DNA of 64,000 nt, taken from UBA1370 sp964515115 (GTDB lineage: Bacteria; Patescibacteriota; Microgenomatia; UBA1400; PJMF01). Every line of letters begins with the position of its first letter. Within the stretch, counting starts at the first letter, position 1. A program made the translations under genes and the position numbers. Below, one piece after another: positions 25,967 to 38,623 of the stretch. The notes beneath the pieces are model-generated. The model was not told where the DNA came from. It did not search any database and was given only the letters and a program-made list of their open reading frames with translations. The stretch is from the NCBI GenBank assembly GCA_964515115.1, contig CAZESB010000004.1:1-64000 (forward strand). The letters run 5' to 3'.

Positions 25967-27544
25967 TTAAGCTCTATTTTGCTCCTCAATAATCGCTTTA
26001 GTGATATTTTGAGGCACAATATCGTAATGACTGGGGAGCATTACAGAAGAAGCACGGCCTTTCGTCATGCTCCTTAGAATTGTAACATAACCCTGCATTT
26101 CTGCCAAAGGAGCCAGGGCGGTAATCACCACTACGTTGCCGCGCTGGTTAGTACCTTGAATCTGGGCCCGCCTTGAACCTAAATCACCAATCACATCACC
26201 CATATATTCTTCAGGTGAAGTCACTTCGACTTTCATGATCGGTTCAATCAGAACCATGCCGGCATTCTTGACCGCTTCCCTCATTCCCAACGAGCCAGCC
26301 ATCTTAAAGGCCATTTCACTCGAGTCGACATCATGGTAGGAACCATCATAAAGGGTAACTTTGATATCGGTCATGGGGTAGCCTGCCAAGAAACCGCGTT
26401 CCAGTGATTCTTGAATACCCTTATCGGTTGGGGCGATAAACTCTCGAGGCACAACACCGCCGGTAATTTCATCGACAAACTCATAGCCTGTGCCGCGATC
26501 TTGAGGCTCAATTTTAAGGAAAACATGACCATACTGGCCACGGCCACCGGATTGTTTGATATACTTGCCCTCACCTTGAGAGGATTGAGTAATGGTTTCG
26601 CGGTAAGCCACCTGGGGAGCGCCGACATTAGCGTCCACGCTGAACTCTCGTTTCATTCTATCAACCAAAATTTCCAGATGTAACTCACCCATACCACCAA
26701 TAATGGTTTGGCCNNNNNNNNNNNNNNNNNNNNNNNNNNNNNNNNNNNNNNNNNNNNNNNNNNNNNNNNNNNNNNNNNNNNNNNNNNNNNNNNNNNNNNN
26801 NNNNNNNNNNNNNAGCGCGTCGTCGGTTTCAGCGATTTGCTCAACTAATTGGGCTCTCAATTCGGCCACCCTGTCTAGATATTCTTCTGGAATTTCCCTA
26901 ATTTCTGGTTCGGTATCAGCGGCATTGTCTTTCCAAAACAAAGCTTTCTCTTCAAGCAGTTGAATTACACCCTTAAATTCACTCTCCGCTCCCATCGGCA
27001 AAACCATCGGCGCCGGCTTGACCCCAAATTTGTCTTTAATGTCCTGAACCACGGCAAAAAAGTCTGCTCCCAGTTTGTCCATTTTATTGACAAAACAAAT
27101 GCGCGGCACGTTATATTTGTCGGCTTGGCGCCAAACTGTTTCGGACTGAGATTGTACGCCTTCACTGGCATCCAAAACGGTAATGCCACCATCAAGTACG
27201 CGCAAGCTGCGCTCAACTTCAGCGGTAAAATCAACGTGTCCAGGAGTATCAATGATGTTAAAGCGGTAGGATTTTTTTTCTAAATGAGTGTCAAAATGAG
27301 GTGTCCAAAAAGTGGTGGTAGCAGCAGAAACAATGGTAATACCCCGCTCTTGCTCTTGAGCCATCCAGTCCATGGTGGCAGCCCCTTCGTGAACTTCACC
27401 CATCTTGTAAGTGCGACCCGTGTAAAAAAGAATCCGCTCAGAAGTAGTGGTTTTGCCGGCATCAATGTGAGCAATAATACCAATATTCCTAATTCTCTCT
27501 AGAGGAATCTTGTCTCTGTCTGATGTTTTAATTGTTTGTACCAT
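25967..27544 (-). CDS. fusA: elongation factor G, broken by an assembly gap
   Basis: The N-terminal GTPase domain has AHIDAGKTTTSERIL, DTPGHVDF and NKMDKLGADF; after the gap the sequence resumes at GGMGELHLEILVDRMKREF in domain III and runs through IV and V. About 491 real residues are seen against a usual 690-700, so roughly 200 residues (end of domain I, domain II, start of III) are missing and the real gap is near 600 bases, not 100. The frame match across the N run is chance. Confidence 0.95.
   Translation of the reverse strand: MVQTIKTSDRDKIPLERIRNIGIIAHIDAGKTTTSERILFYTGRTYKMGEVHEGAATMDWMAQEQERGITIVSAATTTFWTPHFDTHLEKKSYRFNIIDTPGHVDFTAEVERSLRVLDGGITVLDASEGVQSQSETVWRQADKYNVPRICFVNKMDKLGADFFAVVQDIKDKFGVKPAPMVLPMGAESEFKGVIQLLEEKALFWKDNAADTEPEIREIPEEYLDRVAELRAQLVEQIAETDDAXXXXXXXXXXXXXXXXXXXXXXXXXXXXXXXXXXGQTIIGGMGELHLEILVDRMKREFSVDANVGAPQVAYRETITQSSQGEGKYIKQSGGRGQYGHVFLKIEPQDRGTGYEFVDEITGGVVPREFIAPTDKGIQESLERGFLAGYPMTDIKVTLYDGSYHDVDSSEMAFKMAGSLGMREAVKNAGMVLIEPIMKVEVTSPEEYMGDVIGDLGSRRAQIQGTNQRGNVVVITALAPLAEMQGYVTILRSMTKGRASSVMLPSHYDIVPQNITKAIIEEQNRA
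26714..26813. other. assembly gap (100 N) inside fusA
   Basis: Exactly 100 N. Comparison with the usual EF-G length shows that the true missing sequence is several hundred bases longer. Confidence 0.99.
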
Positions 27545-27602
27545 ACTGACTCTTTAAACACTAATTGTTACAAAATTTTATAGTATCGCAAAAATTGATA
27601 GC

Positions 27603-28079
27603 CTACCACCGGAAATGGGCGAAGGCTTTGTTGGCTTCTGCCATCCGATGTGAAGTTTCTTTTCTGGCTACTGCGCCGCCTTGATTATTGAGAGCGTCCA
27701 GCATTTCCGCGGCTAATTTTTCCCCAAAAGTGTGATATTCCTTGCTGGAGCGCTTATTGGCTTCCTGAACCAACCACCTGAGTGCTAAAGCAAAACCGCG
27801 CCTGGATCTGACTGGCATCGGCACCTGATAAGCAGCGCCGCCTACACGCCTGGAACGAACTTCCATTTGTGGCGTCACGGCTTTAATCACTTCTTCGAAA
27901 ACTTCAACCGGCTCTTTTTTGGTAGCTTTAGCCACCTGATCCAAAGCAGCATAAACCTGCTTGCGCGCAACGGTTTTTTTGCCATCTTGCATCACGTAGT
28001 TGATCAGTTTAGCAATTCTTTTGGAATCGTGTTTGATATCTGGTTCTATGTCCCGAACCGAGGCTGTTTTTGTTCTCAT
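27603..28079 (-). CDS. rpsG: 30S ribosomal protein S7
   Basis: 158 residues, standard. It has KRIAKLINYVMQDGKKTVA, EVRSRRVGGAAYQVPMPV and RWLVQEANKRSSKE. It binds the 3' major domain of 16S rRNA and lies in the str order between rpsL and fusA. Confidence 0.97.
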   Translation of the reverse strand: MRTKTASVRDIEPDIKHDSKRIAKLINYVMQDGKKTVARKQVYAALDQVAKATKKEPVEVFEEVIKAVTPQMEVRSRRVGGAAYQVPMPVRSRRGFALALRWLVQEANKRSSKEYHTFGEKLAAEMLDALNNQGGAVARKETSHRMAEANKAFAHFRW

Positions 28080-28152
28080 ATTAGTGTCATTCTCATCCGC
28101 CTGTGGCGAACAATACTCCTAATAATTAATAAGGCTTTTTTTGCTTTGATGA

Positions 28153-28563
28153 TTAGGCGCGTTTGGCTCCGTATTTACTACGACTGGTTCTTCTACCTTC
28201 AACTCCGGCGGCATCATACTTGCCACGAACAATGTGATACTTCACACCCGGCAAGTCCTTGACCCGGCCACCTCTAACCAAGACAATGCTGTGTTCCGCC
28301 AAGCTGTGACCTTCACCTTGAATGTAGGCCGTCACCTCCATGCGGTTAGACAACCTCACCCGAGCAACTTTACGCAGAGCCGAGTTTGGTTTCTTGGGGG
28401 TCATGGTTTTGACCACAGTACAGACGCCCCGCTTTTGTGGGTTGGTGGTCTTGCTGACCTTGTTAGTATCCGAGTTGTAGCTGCGACGCAGAGCGGTGGC
28501 CTTAATTTTGGCCGGCTTCTGCTTGCGTCCGCCTTTACGGATAAGTTGATTAATTGTCGGCAT
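28153..28563 (-). CDS. rpsL: 30S ribosomal protein S12
   Basis: 136 residues. It has MPTINQLIRKGG, the decoding loop TPKKPNSALRKVARV and GGRVKDLPGVKYHIVRG. The two lysines where streptomycin-resistance changes occur are in the sensitive form (PKKPNS and GRVKDLPG). It follows rpoC after 11 bases. Confidence 0.97.
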   Translation of the reverse strand: MPTINQLIRKGGRKQKPAKIKATALRRSYNSDTNKVSKTTNPQKRGVCTVVKTMTPKKPNSALRKVARVRLSNRMEVTAYIQGEGHSLAEHSIVLVRGGRVKDLPGVKYHIVRGKYDAAGVEGRRTSRSKYGAKRA

Positions 28564-28574
28564 GATTTTTCTTT

Positions 28575-32165
<3,591 letters not shown>

Positions 32166-32184
32166 ATTGGCGCTCCTTTAATCC

Positions 32185-35100
32185 TTAATCTTCGTCCTCC
32201 TCAATTTCCGTTGAGGCTATTTCCTCATCGGTGGGCTCGCGGTTCTCATCCGCCACTTCTACTTCTTCAAATTCCTGGAGTAAATCCGCTTCGGTATCTT
32301 CGTCTACCGGCGCGTTTTCAGCTAAATCATCGTCGGTGGGGACTTGGGCAGCAGCGGCAGCGGCCGCTAAAGCAGCCGGATCGGTGGTGACGGCAAGATC
32401 ACCAGTAGCTACTACCGTTTCTTCCTCTACTTCTTGAGCTTCATGAGGAATAATGTCTATACCCAGCGAGTTGAGTTCCCGCATTAAAACTTTGAATGAC
32501 TCTGGCACAGTTGGCGCCGGAATTTCCGTGCCTTTAACAATAGCTTCAAAAGCTTTGGAGCGGCCGGTGACGTCGTCGGACTTGATGGTCAGCATTTCTT
32601 GAAGAGTGTGAGCGGCGCGATGAGCTTCCAGTGCCCAAACTTCCATTTCTCCCAAACGCTGTCCACCCATCTGCGCTTTACCTCCCAGCGGCTGTTGGGT
32701 CACCAGTGAGTAAGGGCCGGTTGAGCGAGCGTGCATCTTGTCCTCAACCATGTGGGAAAGTTTGAGAATATAACCGATACCAACCGTGGTTTCTTCGGCG
32801 AACGGCTCACCGGTTCTACCGTCAATCAGTCTGGCTTTACCTGAAGCCGGCAAACCTGCTCTGGCCAGTTCGTCCCAGATCTTTTGTTCGTTGAATTTTT
32901 CAAAGGCGGGAATCGAAACTTTATAACCGAGCTTCTCGGCTGCCCAGCCAACATGAGCTTCCAGCAATTGACCCAAGTTCATCCGAGCCAGAACCGAAAG
33001 TGATGAAATAACGATATCTACCGGCGTGCCATCTTCCAGATGAGGCATATCGGCCTCGGGCACAATTTTAGAAATCACTCCCTTGTTGCCATGGCGTCCA
33101 GCCAACTTGTCACCAACGGTGATTTTGCGAATTTCTGCCACTTTAACGATCACTTCTTGCATGGTGCCCGGATCAAGTTCATCACCTAAATCGGCATCCA
33201 AAACCTGGACATCGATCACTACACCTTTTTCTCCATGGGGCAGTCTGAGCGAGGTGTCGCGCACTTCCCTGGATTTTTCACCAAAAATTGCCCTCAATAG
33301 TCTTTCTTCAGGCGTCAGTTCGGTATCGCCCTTAGGAGCGATTTTACCTACCAAAATGTCGCCTTCACTAACCACCGACCCAACCCTGATAATGCCATCA
33401 GCAGTTAAGTTGCTGAGGTAAGTTTCCGAAACGTTGGGAATGTCATTAGTCAGTTCTTCCGGGCCAAGTTTGGTGTCCATCACTTTGGCTTTGTGTTCGT
33501 TAATTTGAATGGAAGTTAAAATATCCTGCTTCACTAGCCGGTCGGAAATCACAATCGCGTCTTCATAACCAAGTCCCTCAAAGGAAGCGTAAGCAATGGT
33601 GAGGTTAGCGCCTAGCGCCAACTCGCCCTGATCAGAAGAAGGTCCATCAATAATCACCTCGCCCGCTTTAACCGTATCACCGATAGTCACAATTGGTTTT
33701 TGCGAGTAAGACATGCTTTGCGAAGTGCGGGCAAACTTGCTGAGATGATAAATTTCCCTGTTACCCACTACCTCAATTTGTTCATTTTCTTCAAAAAAGT
33801 TTTCCGCTGCGGCTTTTTCGGCTTTTTTCAGCTCAGTCTTGTTGAGTTCAATTTCAATTCTGGTAGCGTCCACATATGCCACCTTACCTGAGTGTTTCGC
33901 CTGTACAGTTCGGCCCATTGAAGCTGCTACCGCCGCTTCCATACCGGTACCAACAATCGGAGTCTGAGGCATCACCAAAGGCACAGCCTGACATTGCATG
34001 TGAGTGCCCATCAGAGCACGGTTGGCTTCGTCGTGAGCAATAAAGGGAATTAAAGAAGCTGAAGTGCCGATCACTTGTCTGGGCACTACGTCGATGTACT
34101 CAACGTCTTCAACCGGGCCTTCAATGAATTCATTCATAAAGCGCATCGGTACCCACTCGTCTTCAATGACTTTTTTGCCATTAATATTGATGCTGGCGTG
34201 AGTAATTTTGTGTTCCTCCTCATCATCCGCTGACAGATAAACCACTTGGTCGGAAACTACCATTTTGCCTTTTTTGTTCTCAACTTTGAGATAAGGTGCC
34301 TCTAGAAAACCAAATTTATTAACGTGAGCGTACAAAGCTAAATAAGTCACCAGACCAATATTTGGTCCTTCGGGAGAGCGGACCGGGTCAATGCGAGAAT
34401 ATTGAGAAGCATTGATGTCACGCATCGAGAAAGAAGCCCTCTCCCTGGTTACTCCACCGGTACCCATCACTGAAAGCCGGCGGAGGTTGTCGATTTCTGC
34501 CAACGGATTGGTTTGGTCTAAAATGGTGGAAAGGCGGTTGCGGCGGAAAAATTCTGAAATAGTGGCGATGAGTGGGCGGGCATTAACAAGGGCAGCGGGA
34601 GTGAGGACTTCGTCGGTCTTAGTCAGGGACATCTTTTCGCGGATAGAGCGCTCCAAACGGATCAGACCAATGCGAAAAGCCGACTCTTTAACCAGCTCGC
34701 CAATTTGGCGGACACGGCGGTTGCTCAGGTGATCAATATCATCAACTTTACCCTGGCCATTTTGTAGTCTAATCAAGTATTTGATAGCCCCGACCAAGTC
34801 TTCTTTATCAAGCACGGTTTTTTCCAAATCAACTTGGTCTTGCTTGAGGCGGCGGTTGAGCTTGTAGCGACCAACTTTACCTAAATCGTAGCGTTTGGGA
34901 TCAAAGAAAAGCTGTTTGAGGTAGTCGGTAGCAGTGTCGAGAACGGCTGGCTCACCCGGACGCATTTTTTCGTAAAGCTCGATTAAAGCCTCTTCTCTTG
35001 AAGCGGTGGTGTCTTTTTCCAGCGTGTTGGTCAGTAAATCAAACTCATCTAGCTGGATTTCTGCTTTAAAAAGTTCTTGAATCTCTTCATTGCTGCTATA

Positions 35101-35691
35101 GCCCATGGCTCTGAGTAACACCGTTACCGGCATCTTCCGGCGACGATCAATCTTGACAGTAATCACATCTTTTTTACCGACAGAAATCTCCAGCCAAGAA
35201 CCACGCTTGGGTCGCAATTCTGCTTGGAAAAGCTCGCGGCCGGTAGCCGAATCAGTGGCACCGGAAAAGAAAACACCCGGTGAACGCACCAACTGGGTGA
35301 CCACTGCTCTCTCAATGCCATTAACAATAAAAGTACCAATCGGGGTCATTTTGGGCAAGTCGCCCAGAAAAACTTCTTGAGTTTGCTCTTCGCCAGTCTT
35401 TTTATTGAGCAAAGTGGCCTCAACGTACAGGGGAACATCATAAGTCACGCCTTTTTGCTTGGCTTCAGTGGCGTTGTATTTGGACTTACCAAAACGGTAC
35501 TCACCAAAGCGCAGCGCCCAGTTCTTGCCGGTATAGTCTTCAATACCATTTTCGCCATTAACCACGTCGAGGGACTCGCGAATACCTTCTTCGATAAACT
35601 CGCGGTAGCTGTCTTTTTGCAATTTGACTAAGTCAAGTTCCGGTAAAATATCATGCTGTTGGCCCCAATTCTGTCGTTGATTAGCTGGCAT
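32185..35691 (-). CDS. rpoB: RNA polymerase subunit beta with acidic C-terminal tail
   Basis: 1168 residues. It starts at 35691 with AAGGAGAT 8 bases upstream. The fork loop and rifampicin region (residues about 385-415), the GDKLAGRHGNKGVISKI active-site motif and the C-terminal PLGGKAQMGGQRLGEMEVWALEA clamp are clear. After SLGIDIIPHE comes a tail of about 85 residues, very acidic with an alanine run, not part of the usual protein. In the rifampicin pocket the residue equivalent to E. coli His526 is Asn402 and that of Gln513 is Thr389. Confidence 0.98.
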   Translation of the reverse strand: MPANQRQNWGQQHDILPELDLVKLQKDSYREFIEEGIRESLDVVNGENGIEDYTGKNWALRFGEYRFGKSKYNATEAKQKGVTYDVPLYVEATLLNKKTGEEQTQEVFLGDLPKMTPIGTFIVNGIERAVVTQLVRSPGVFFSGATDSATGRELFQAELRPKRGSWLEISVGKKDVITVKIDRRRKMPVTVLLRAMGYSSNEEIQELFKAEIQLDEFDLLTNTLEKDTTASREEALIELYEKMRPGEPAVLDTATDYLKQLFFDPKRYDLGKVGRYKLNRRLKQDQVDLEKTVLDKEDLVGAIKYLIRLQNGQGKVDDIDHLSNRRVRQIGELVKESAFRIGLIRLERSIREKMSLTKTDEVLTPAALVNARPLIATISEFFRRNRLSTILDQTNPLAEIDNLRRLSVMGTGGVTRERASFSMRDINASQYSRIDPVRSPEGPNIGLVTYLALYAHVNKFGFLEAPYLKVENKKGKMVVSDQVVYLSADDEEEHKITHASININGKKVIEDEWVPMRFMNEFIEGPVEDVEYIDVVPRQVIGTSASLIPFIAHDEANRALMGTHMQCQAVPLVMPQTPIVGTGMEAAVAASMGRTVQAKHSGKVAYVDATRIEIELNKTELKKAEKAAAENFFEENEQIEVVGNREIYHLSKFARTSQSMSYSQKPIVTIGDTVKAGEVIIDGPSSDQGELALGANLTIAYASFEGLGYEDAIVISDRLVKQDILTSIQINEHKAKVMDTKLGPEELTNDIPNVSETYLSNLTADGIIRVGSVVSEGDILVGKIAPKGDTELTPEERLLRAIFGEKSREVRDTSLRLPHGEKGVVIDVQVLDADLGDELDPGTMQEVIVKVAEIRKITVGDKLAGRHGNKGVISKIVPEADMPHLEDGTPVDIVISSLSVLARMNLGQLLEAHVGWAAEKLGYKVSIPAFEKFNEQKIWDELARAGLPASGKARLIDGRTGEPFAEETTVGIGYILKLSHMVEDKMHARSTGPYSLVTQQPLGGKAQMGGQRLGEMEVWALEAHRAAHTLQEMLTIKSDDVTGRSKAFEAIVKGTEIPAPTVPESFKVLMRELNSLGIDIIPHEAQEVEEETVVATGDLAVTTDPAALAAAAAAAQVPTDDDLAENAPVDEDTEADLLQEFEEVEVADENREPTDEEIASTEIEEDED

Positions 35692-35890
35692 AAGTCTGAT
35701 CTCCTTCTACTTTTATTGCGGTTATTGCGGTACTGGCTGCCGGGTTAGTTAGATGGTGCTGTCAAACACAAAAAAATGGAGTCCACACAAAATATATGTG
35801 CTCTCCTGAAAGTTAACGTTTTAGACTGGCTGGAACCTGTCTGGTTGTACGCAAGAAACTGACCCCGCTATTTCAATTGCTATTGTGAAG
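35692..35890 (-). promoter_or_regulatory. rpoB leader region (about 200 bases)
   Basis: Transcription from the promoter at 35896-35924 would give an untranslated leader of about 200 bases. It can fold a hairpin near 35776-35804: GGAG pairs with CTCC, and CACA with TGTG, around an AT-rich loop. It also has repeated TTATTGCGG units next to the start region (35714-35733). It may be a site of feedback control; no known riboswitch is recognised. Confidence 0.4.
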
Positions 35891-35895
35891 AACAA

Positions 35896-35924
35896 ATTAT
35901 ACCAGTAAAAAGACACTAACGCAA
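35896..35924 (-). promoter_or_regulatory. promoter of the rpoBC supercluster
   Basis: On the minus strand TTGCGT (35919-35924), a 17-base spacer and TATAAT (35896-35901) preceded by TGG make an extended -10 promoter. The -35 overlaps the last codons of mltG. Confidence 0.7.
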
Positions 35925-36905
35925 GTATGTATTTACATTTGCGTTGTGTTCTTCCAACGTCTGAGCGTAATACATCCGCCCATCGGATGCGTGTAGATAG
36001 AATAAATCATCTACCCTGAGTGGGTCAAGGGCTGCTTTGATGGCATTCAGGCCTGGATTGGCGATTGGGCCAGGCGGAAGACCGGAATTGGCATAAGTGT
36101 TGTAGGGAGAGACAACTGATTTGTGAGCCGCCAGAGGGGGTGACCACCACGACTGCCTGGCCGCGTCATAGCCAACCGCGTACTGCAACGTCGCGTCCAC
36201 CTGAAGAGGCATGCTAATATTAATTCGGTTCCACAAAATTCCCGACACGTGTCTCATTTGCTCGAAACTTCTGGCTTCCCTCTCGATTAGTGAAGCCATA
36301 ATCAAGATTTCATCCAAAGGTTGCTGGGCTGAGGCCAGCTCTTCAGCCAAACCAACCACTACCTTTTGTTCAAAAGTGCGCAGCAACAAATTAGTCAAAG
36401 CAGAAGTAGTGATATCTTTAGGAACCAAGTAGGTGTCCGGATAAAGTTTGCCTTCAGAAGTAGCGGTGAGAGCAAGAAATTGTTCCCGGGAAAATTCATT
36501 CAGCTCTTGTTTTTCCAGATATTCAGCTATTTCTTCCCGGCGCCAACCCTCCAGCAACCGGATCCAAGTATCTTGCGTCCCTTGAGTCAAGATGGTGGCA
36601 ATTTCACCAGTGGTCGCGCTGGGAGAAATTTCAAATGATCCTGCTTGAAGCTTTTTATCCAAACCAGTTAGACTCACATAAGCCCGAAAAACGAGCGGAT
36701 TATTGATCAGACCCGCTTCCTGTAAATCAGAAGCAATTTTTTGCACCCCCGACCCGAGAGCAACCACAAACCTAATTTCTTCCGAATTGTTAGGATCAGC
36801 GGGCTGAAATTGCTGATAAGCGTAAGCTCCCAGACCAATGCTCAGCAAAAATACCAAGAGCGCCAGGCTTAGGAAAATTTTCAGCGGTAAGTTGAACTTT
36901 TTCAT
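35916..36905 (-). CDS. mltG: endolytic transglycosylase MltG-like (YceG)
   Basis: 329 residues: a short cytoplasmic start, one membrane helix (about 12-30), a LysM-like region (VALGSGVQKIASDLQEAGLI) and the catalytic YceG domain. The catalytic glutamate is in MASLIEREA; the typical GLPPGPIANPGLNAIKAAL and FYLHASDGRMYYAQTLEEH motifs are present. It cuts nascent peptidoglycan strands at the membrane. It follows a small membrane protein by 22 bases. Confidence 0.95.
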   Translation of the reverse strand: MKKFNLPLKIFLSLALLVFLLSIGLGAYAYQQFQPADPNNSEEIRFVVALGSGVQKIASDLQEAGLINNPLVFRAYVSLTGLDKKLQAGSFEISPSATTGEIATILTQGTQDTWIRLLEGWRREEIAEYLEKQELNEFSREQFLALTATSEGKLYPDTYLVPKDITTSALTNLLLRTFEQKVVVGLAEELASAQQPLDEILIMASLIEREARSFEQMRHVSGILWNRINISMPLQVDATLQYAVGYDAARQSWWSPPLAAHKSVVSPYNTYANSGLPPGPIANPGLNAIKAALDPLRVDDLFYLHASDGRMYYAQTLEEHNANVNTYLR

Positions 36906-36927
36906 GGAAAATCAGTATAGCAGTTGG

Positions 36928-37179
36928 CTAAAAGTCCGCGCCAGTGTCTAAATTCTCATCTGAGGACTCGGTTGAGGCCGTAGCGACTGGTAAATCTTCC
37001 GCGTCTTCAATCAATGATTCGGGCAAAGTAGTGGTGACCGGCGAAGGAGAAATTGCCAGCTCATCTGAACGAAAACTTGGTTTGCGCTCACCTTGAAAGT
37101 TGATGTAAAGACCCGCGTAAAGAACAATGGCTACAAAAATAAAGCATATTAAAATGCTGGCAATGATCGGGCGTTTCAC
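36928..37179 (-). CDS. small membrane-anchored hypothetical protein
   Basis: 83 residues with a GTG start. One N-terminal helix (IIASILICFIFVAIVLYAG) is followed by an acidic, Ser/Thr/Pro-rich outer segment. No family is recognised. A TATAAT box (37188-37193) lies 8 bases before the start, suggesting a nearly leaderless transcript that continues into mltG. Confidence 0.55.
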   Translation of the reverse strand: MKRPIIASILICFIFVAIVLYAGLYINFQGERKPSFRSDELAISPSPVTTTLPESLIEDAEDLPVATASTESSDENLDTGADF

Positions 37180-37264
37180 TAACTTTCATTATAGCGCAAC
37201 TTTTTTGCTTTAGCTGCGAGAATTTTTCGGTAGAAGGCTTGCTTGACAGAAAATTGGGGGGAAA

Positions 37265-37642
37265 TTATGACTGAGTTTCCAGCCATTCCTGAAGAAAATA
37301 GGCAGCCGCGAAGTGATCAATATGACCGGTACGAGTTTTCTTCTTACTGTCCTTCAGTTTTTCCCTGACTGTTTTTGAGCTTAAGGTTTCATCGGCAAAA
37401 ATTATCGGCACTGGAGTGTGAGCAGCTAATTCGCGGGCAAATTCTTGAGTTAATTCAGCCATGCGGCGCTCAGAAATGCCCACAATAATTTGATCGGGCT
37501 GCTCAGTCGCAATAATTTGCCGCAACTGATCAAACAGTGCTGGCGAATGATCTAAAATCACCAATGGCTCCGCTAAGCCAGCGCGAGCAATGGCCAGGCC
37601 AAGTCTTTTAGTTCCGTAGTCAATCGCAAGATACACAGGCAT
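37265..37642 (-). CDS. ruvX: RuvX/YqgF-like putative Holliday junction resolvase
   Basis: 125 residues from the ATG at 37642. RNase H-like fold with the acidic residues in AIDYGTKRLGLA, the Glu in FADETLSS and the Asp in GHIDHFAAAYFLQ. The family acts in 16S rRNA 5'-end maturation and possibly DNA repair. It starts 18 bases after the sortase stop. Confidence 0.92.
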   Translation of the reverse strand: MPVYLAIDYGTKRLGLAIARAGLAEPLVILDHSPALFDQLRQIIATEQPDQIIVGISERRMAELTQEFARELAAHTPVPIIFADETLSSKTVREKLKDSKKKTRTGHIDHFAAAYFLQEWLETQS

Positions 37643-37660
37643 GGAGTTATTGTATCGCAA

Positions 37661-38620
37661 TTAGCCTTGTTCCACTAATTCCGCCACTACTACTCCGCGC
37701 CGCAAGTAAGTTCCTTCCGGCACGCAGGTAATTAGCTTGAGCGTTTTGCTACCAAAATCTTGGTTGAGAATGTAGACATCTTCAGGCTTGATTTCCAGTT
37801 TTTCCCTGACTACATAAGTATATTTAGTCTCACCGTGGGTGATGTAAATTTTGTCCCCCGGCTTCATGGTCATAATGTAGCTGAAAATCGAGTTGTAGCG
37901 CTGAGGATTTTTCTCACTCGGGTTGTAAAACTGCCGCAAAACTGAGTGACCAAAAATTACGGGAGAACCCGCCTGGCCAGGATCAGCCGTACCCGGATAC
38001 TGAATTAGGCTTTTATTTAAATCCGTGCCACCGATAGCAACTTTAGCCTGCTGAATTTCCAGTGAAGGAATGTCGATCGTGTAATACTCTGCTGTCGCGT
38101 TTTGAAACTCAAGTTCAGGCAGAGCTTCGACATTGAACCAGTTATTAAGATTAGTGAAATCAAGTTGTTCGTTGATAATTGTGGGCGCTTTGATCTCGCT
38201 GGCTTCAGCTATATGGGTGGCCACGGGAGAAAGCAACACCGGCGCGGAGTCAACAATGTCTTCCTTGGGTATCGGCGATCTCAGGGAGAGAGTTTCCGAT
38301 GAGCTAATATCGGATTTAACGTAATAGGCCACAATCGGCACCACCGCCGAGCCAACCAGGTAGAGACCAACGCTCAAGAACAGCAGCGGCAAAATAATAG
38401 CACCGTATTTGATCGCTTTGGGCACTTGTTTTTTAAGTCTTTCTTCTCGGTTTTTTTCCTCGAGTGATTCGTATTCTTCCGTCACGCTCAGGCGGTCAAG
38501 ATATCTGGCAATTTTTTCCTCCAACTCATCAATCGGCATACCTTGTTCGAGAGCACGCCGATAAAGGTCAATCAGTTGACCCTGCATGGCTGATGGGATT
38601 CGGCTGTCTTGTAAAATCAT
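37661..38620 (-). CDS. sortase family transpeptidase
   Basis: 319 residues. An N-terminal cytoplasmic helical part (about 1-65, charged) precedes one membrane helix (about 71-98), then a variable linker and the sortase domain from about residue 180 (IDIPSLEIQQAKVAIGG). The catalytic His is in VIFGHSVLRQF, Cys299 in LITCVPEGTYLRR, with Arg307 or Arg308. It should join surface proteins to a cell-wall or pilus acceptor, but no LPXTG-type substrate is seen in this window. It lies directly after the actin-like/baseplate-J-like gene with a 3-base gap, suggesting a shared envelope role. Confidence 0.92.
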   Translation of the reverse strand: MILQDSRIPSAMQGQLIDLYRRALEQGMPIDELEEKIARYLDRLSVTEEYESLEEKNREERLKKQVPKAIKYGAIILPLLFLSVGLYLVGSAVVPIVAYYVKSDISSSETLSLRSPIPKEDIVDSAPVLLSPVATHIAEASEIKAPTIINEQLDFTNLNNWFNVEALPELEFQNATAEYYTIDIPSLEIQQAKVAIGGTDLNKSLIQYPGTADPGQAGSPVIFGHSVLRQFYNPSEKNPQRYNSIFSYIMTMKPGDKIYITHGETKYTYVVREKLEIKPEDVYILNQDFGSKTLKLITCVPEGTYLRRGVVVAELVEQG

Positions 38621-38623
38621 TTT

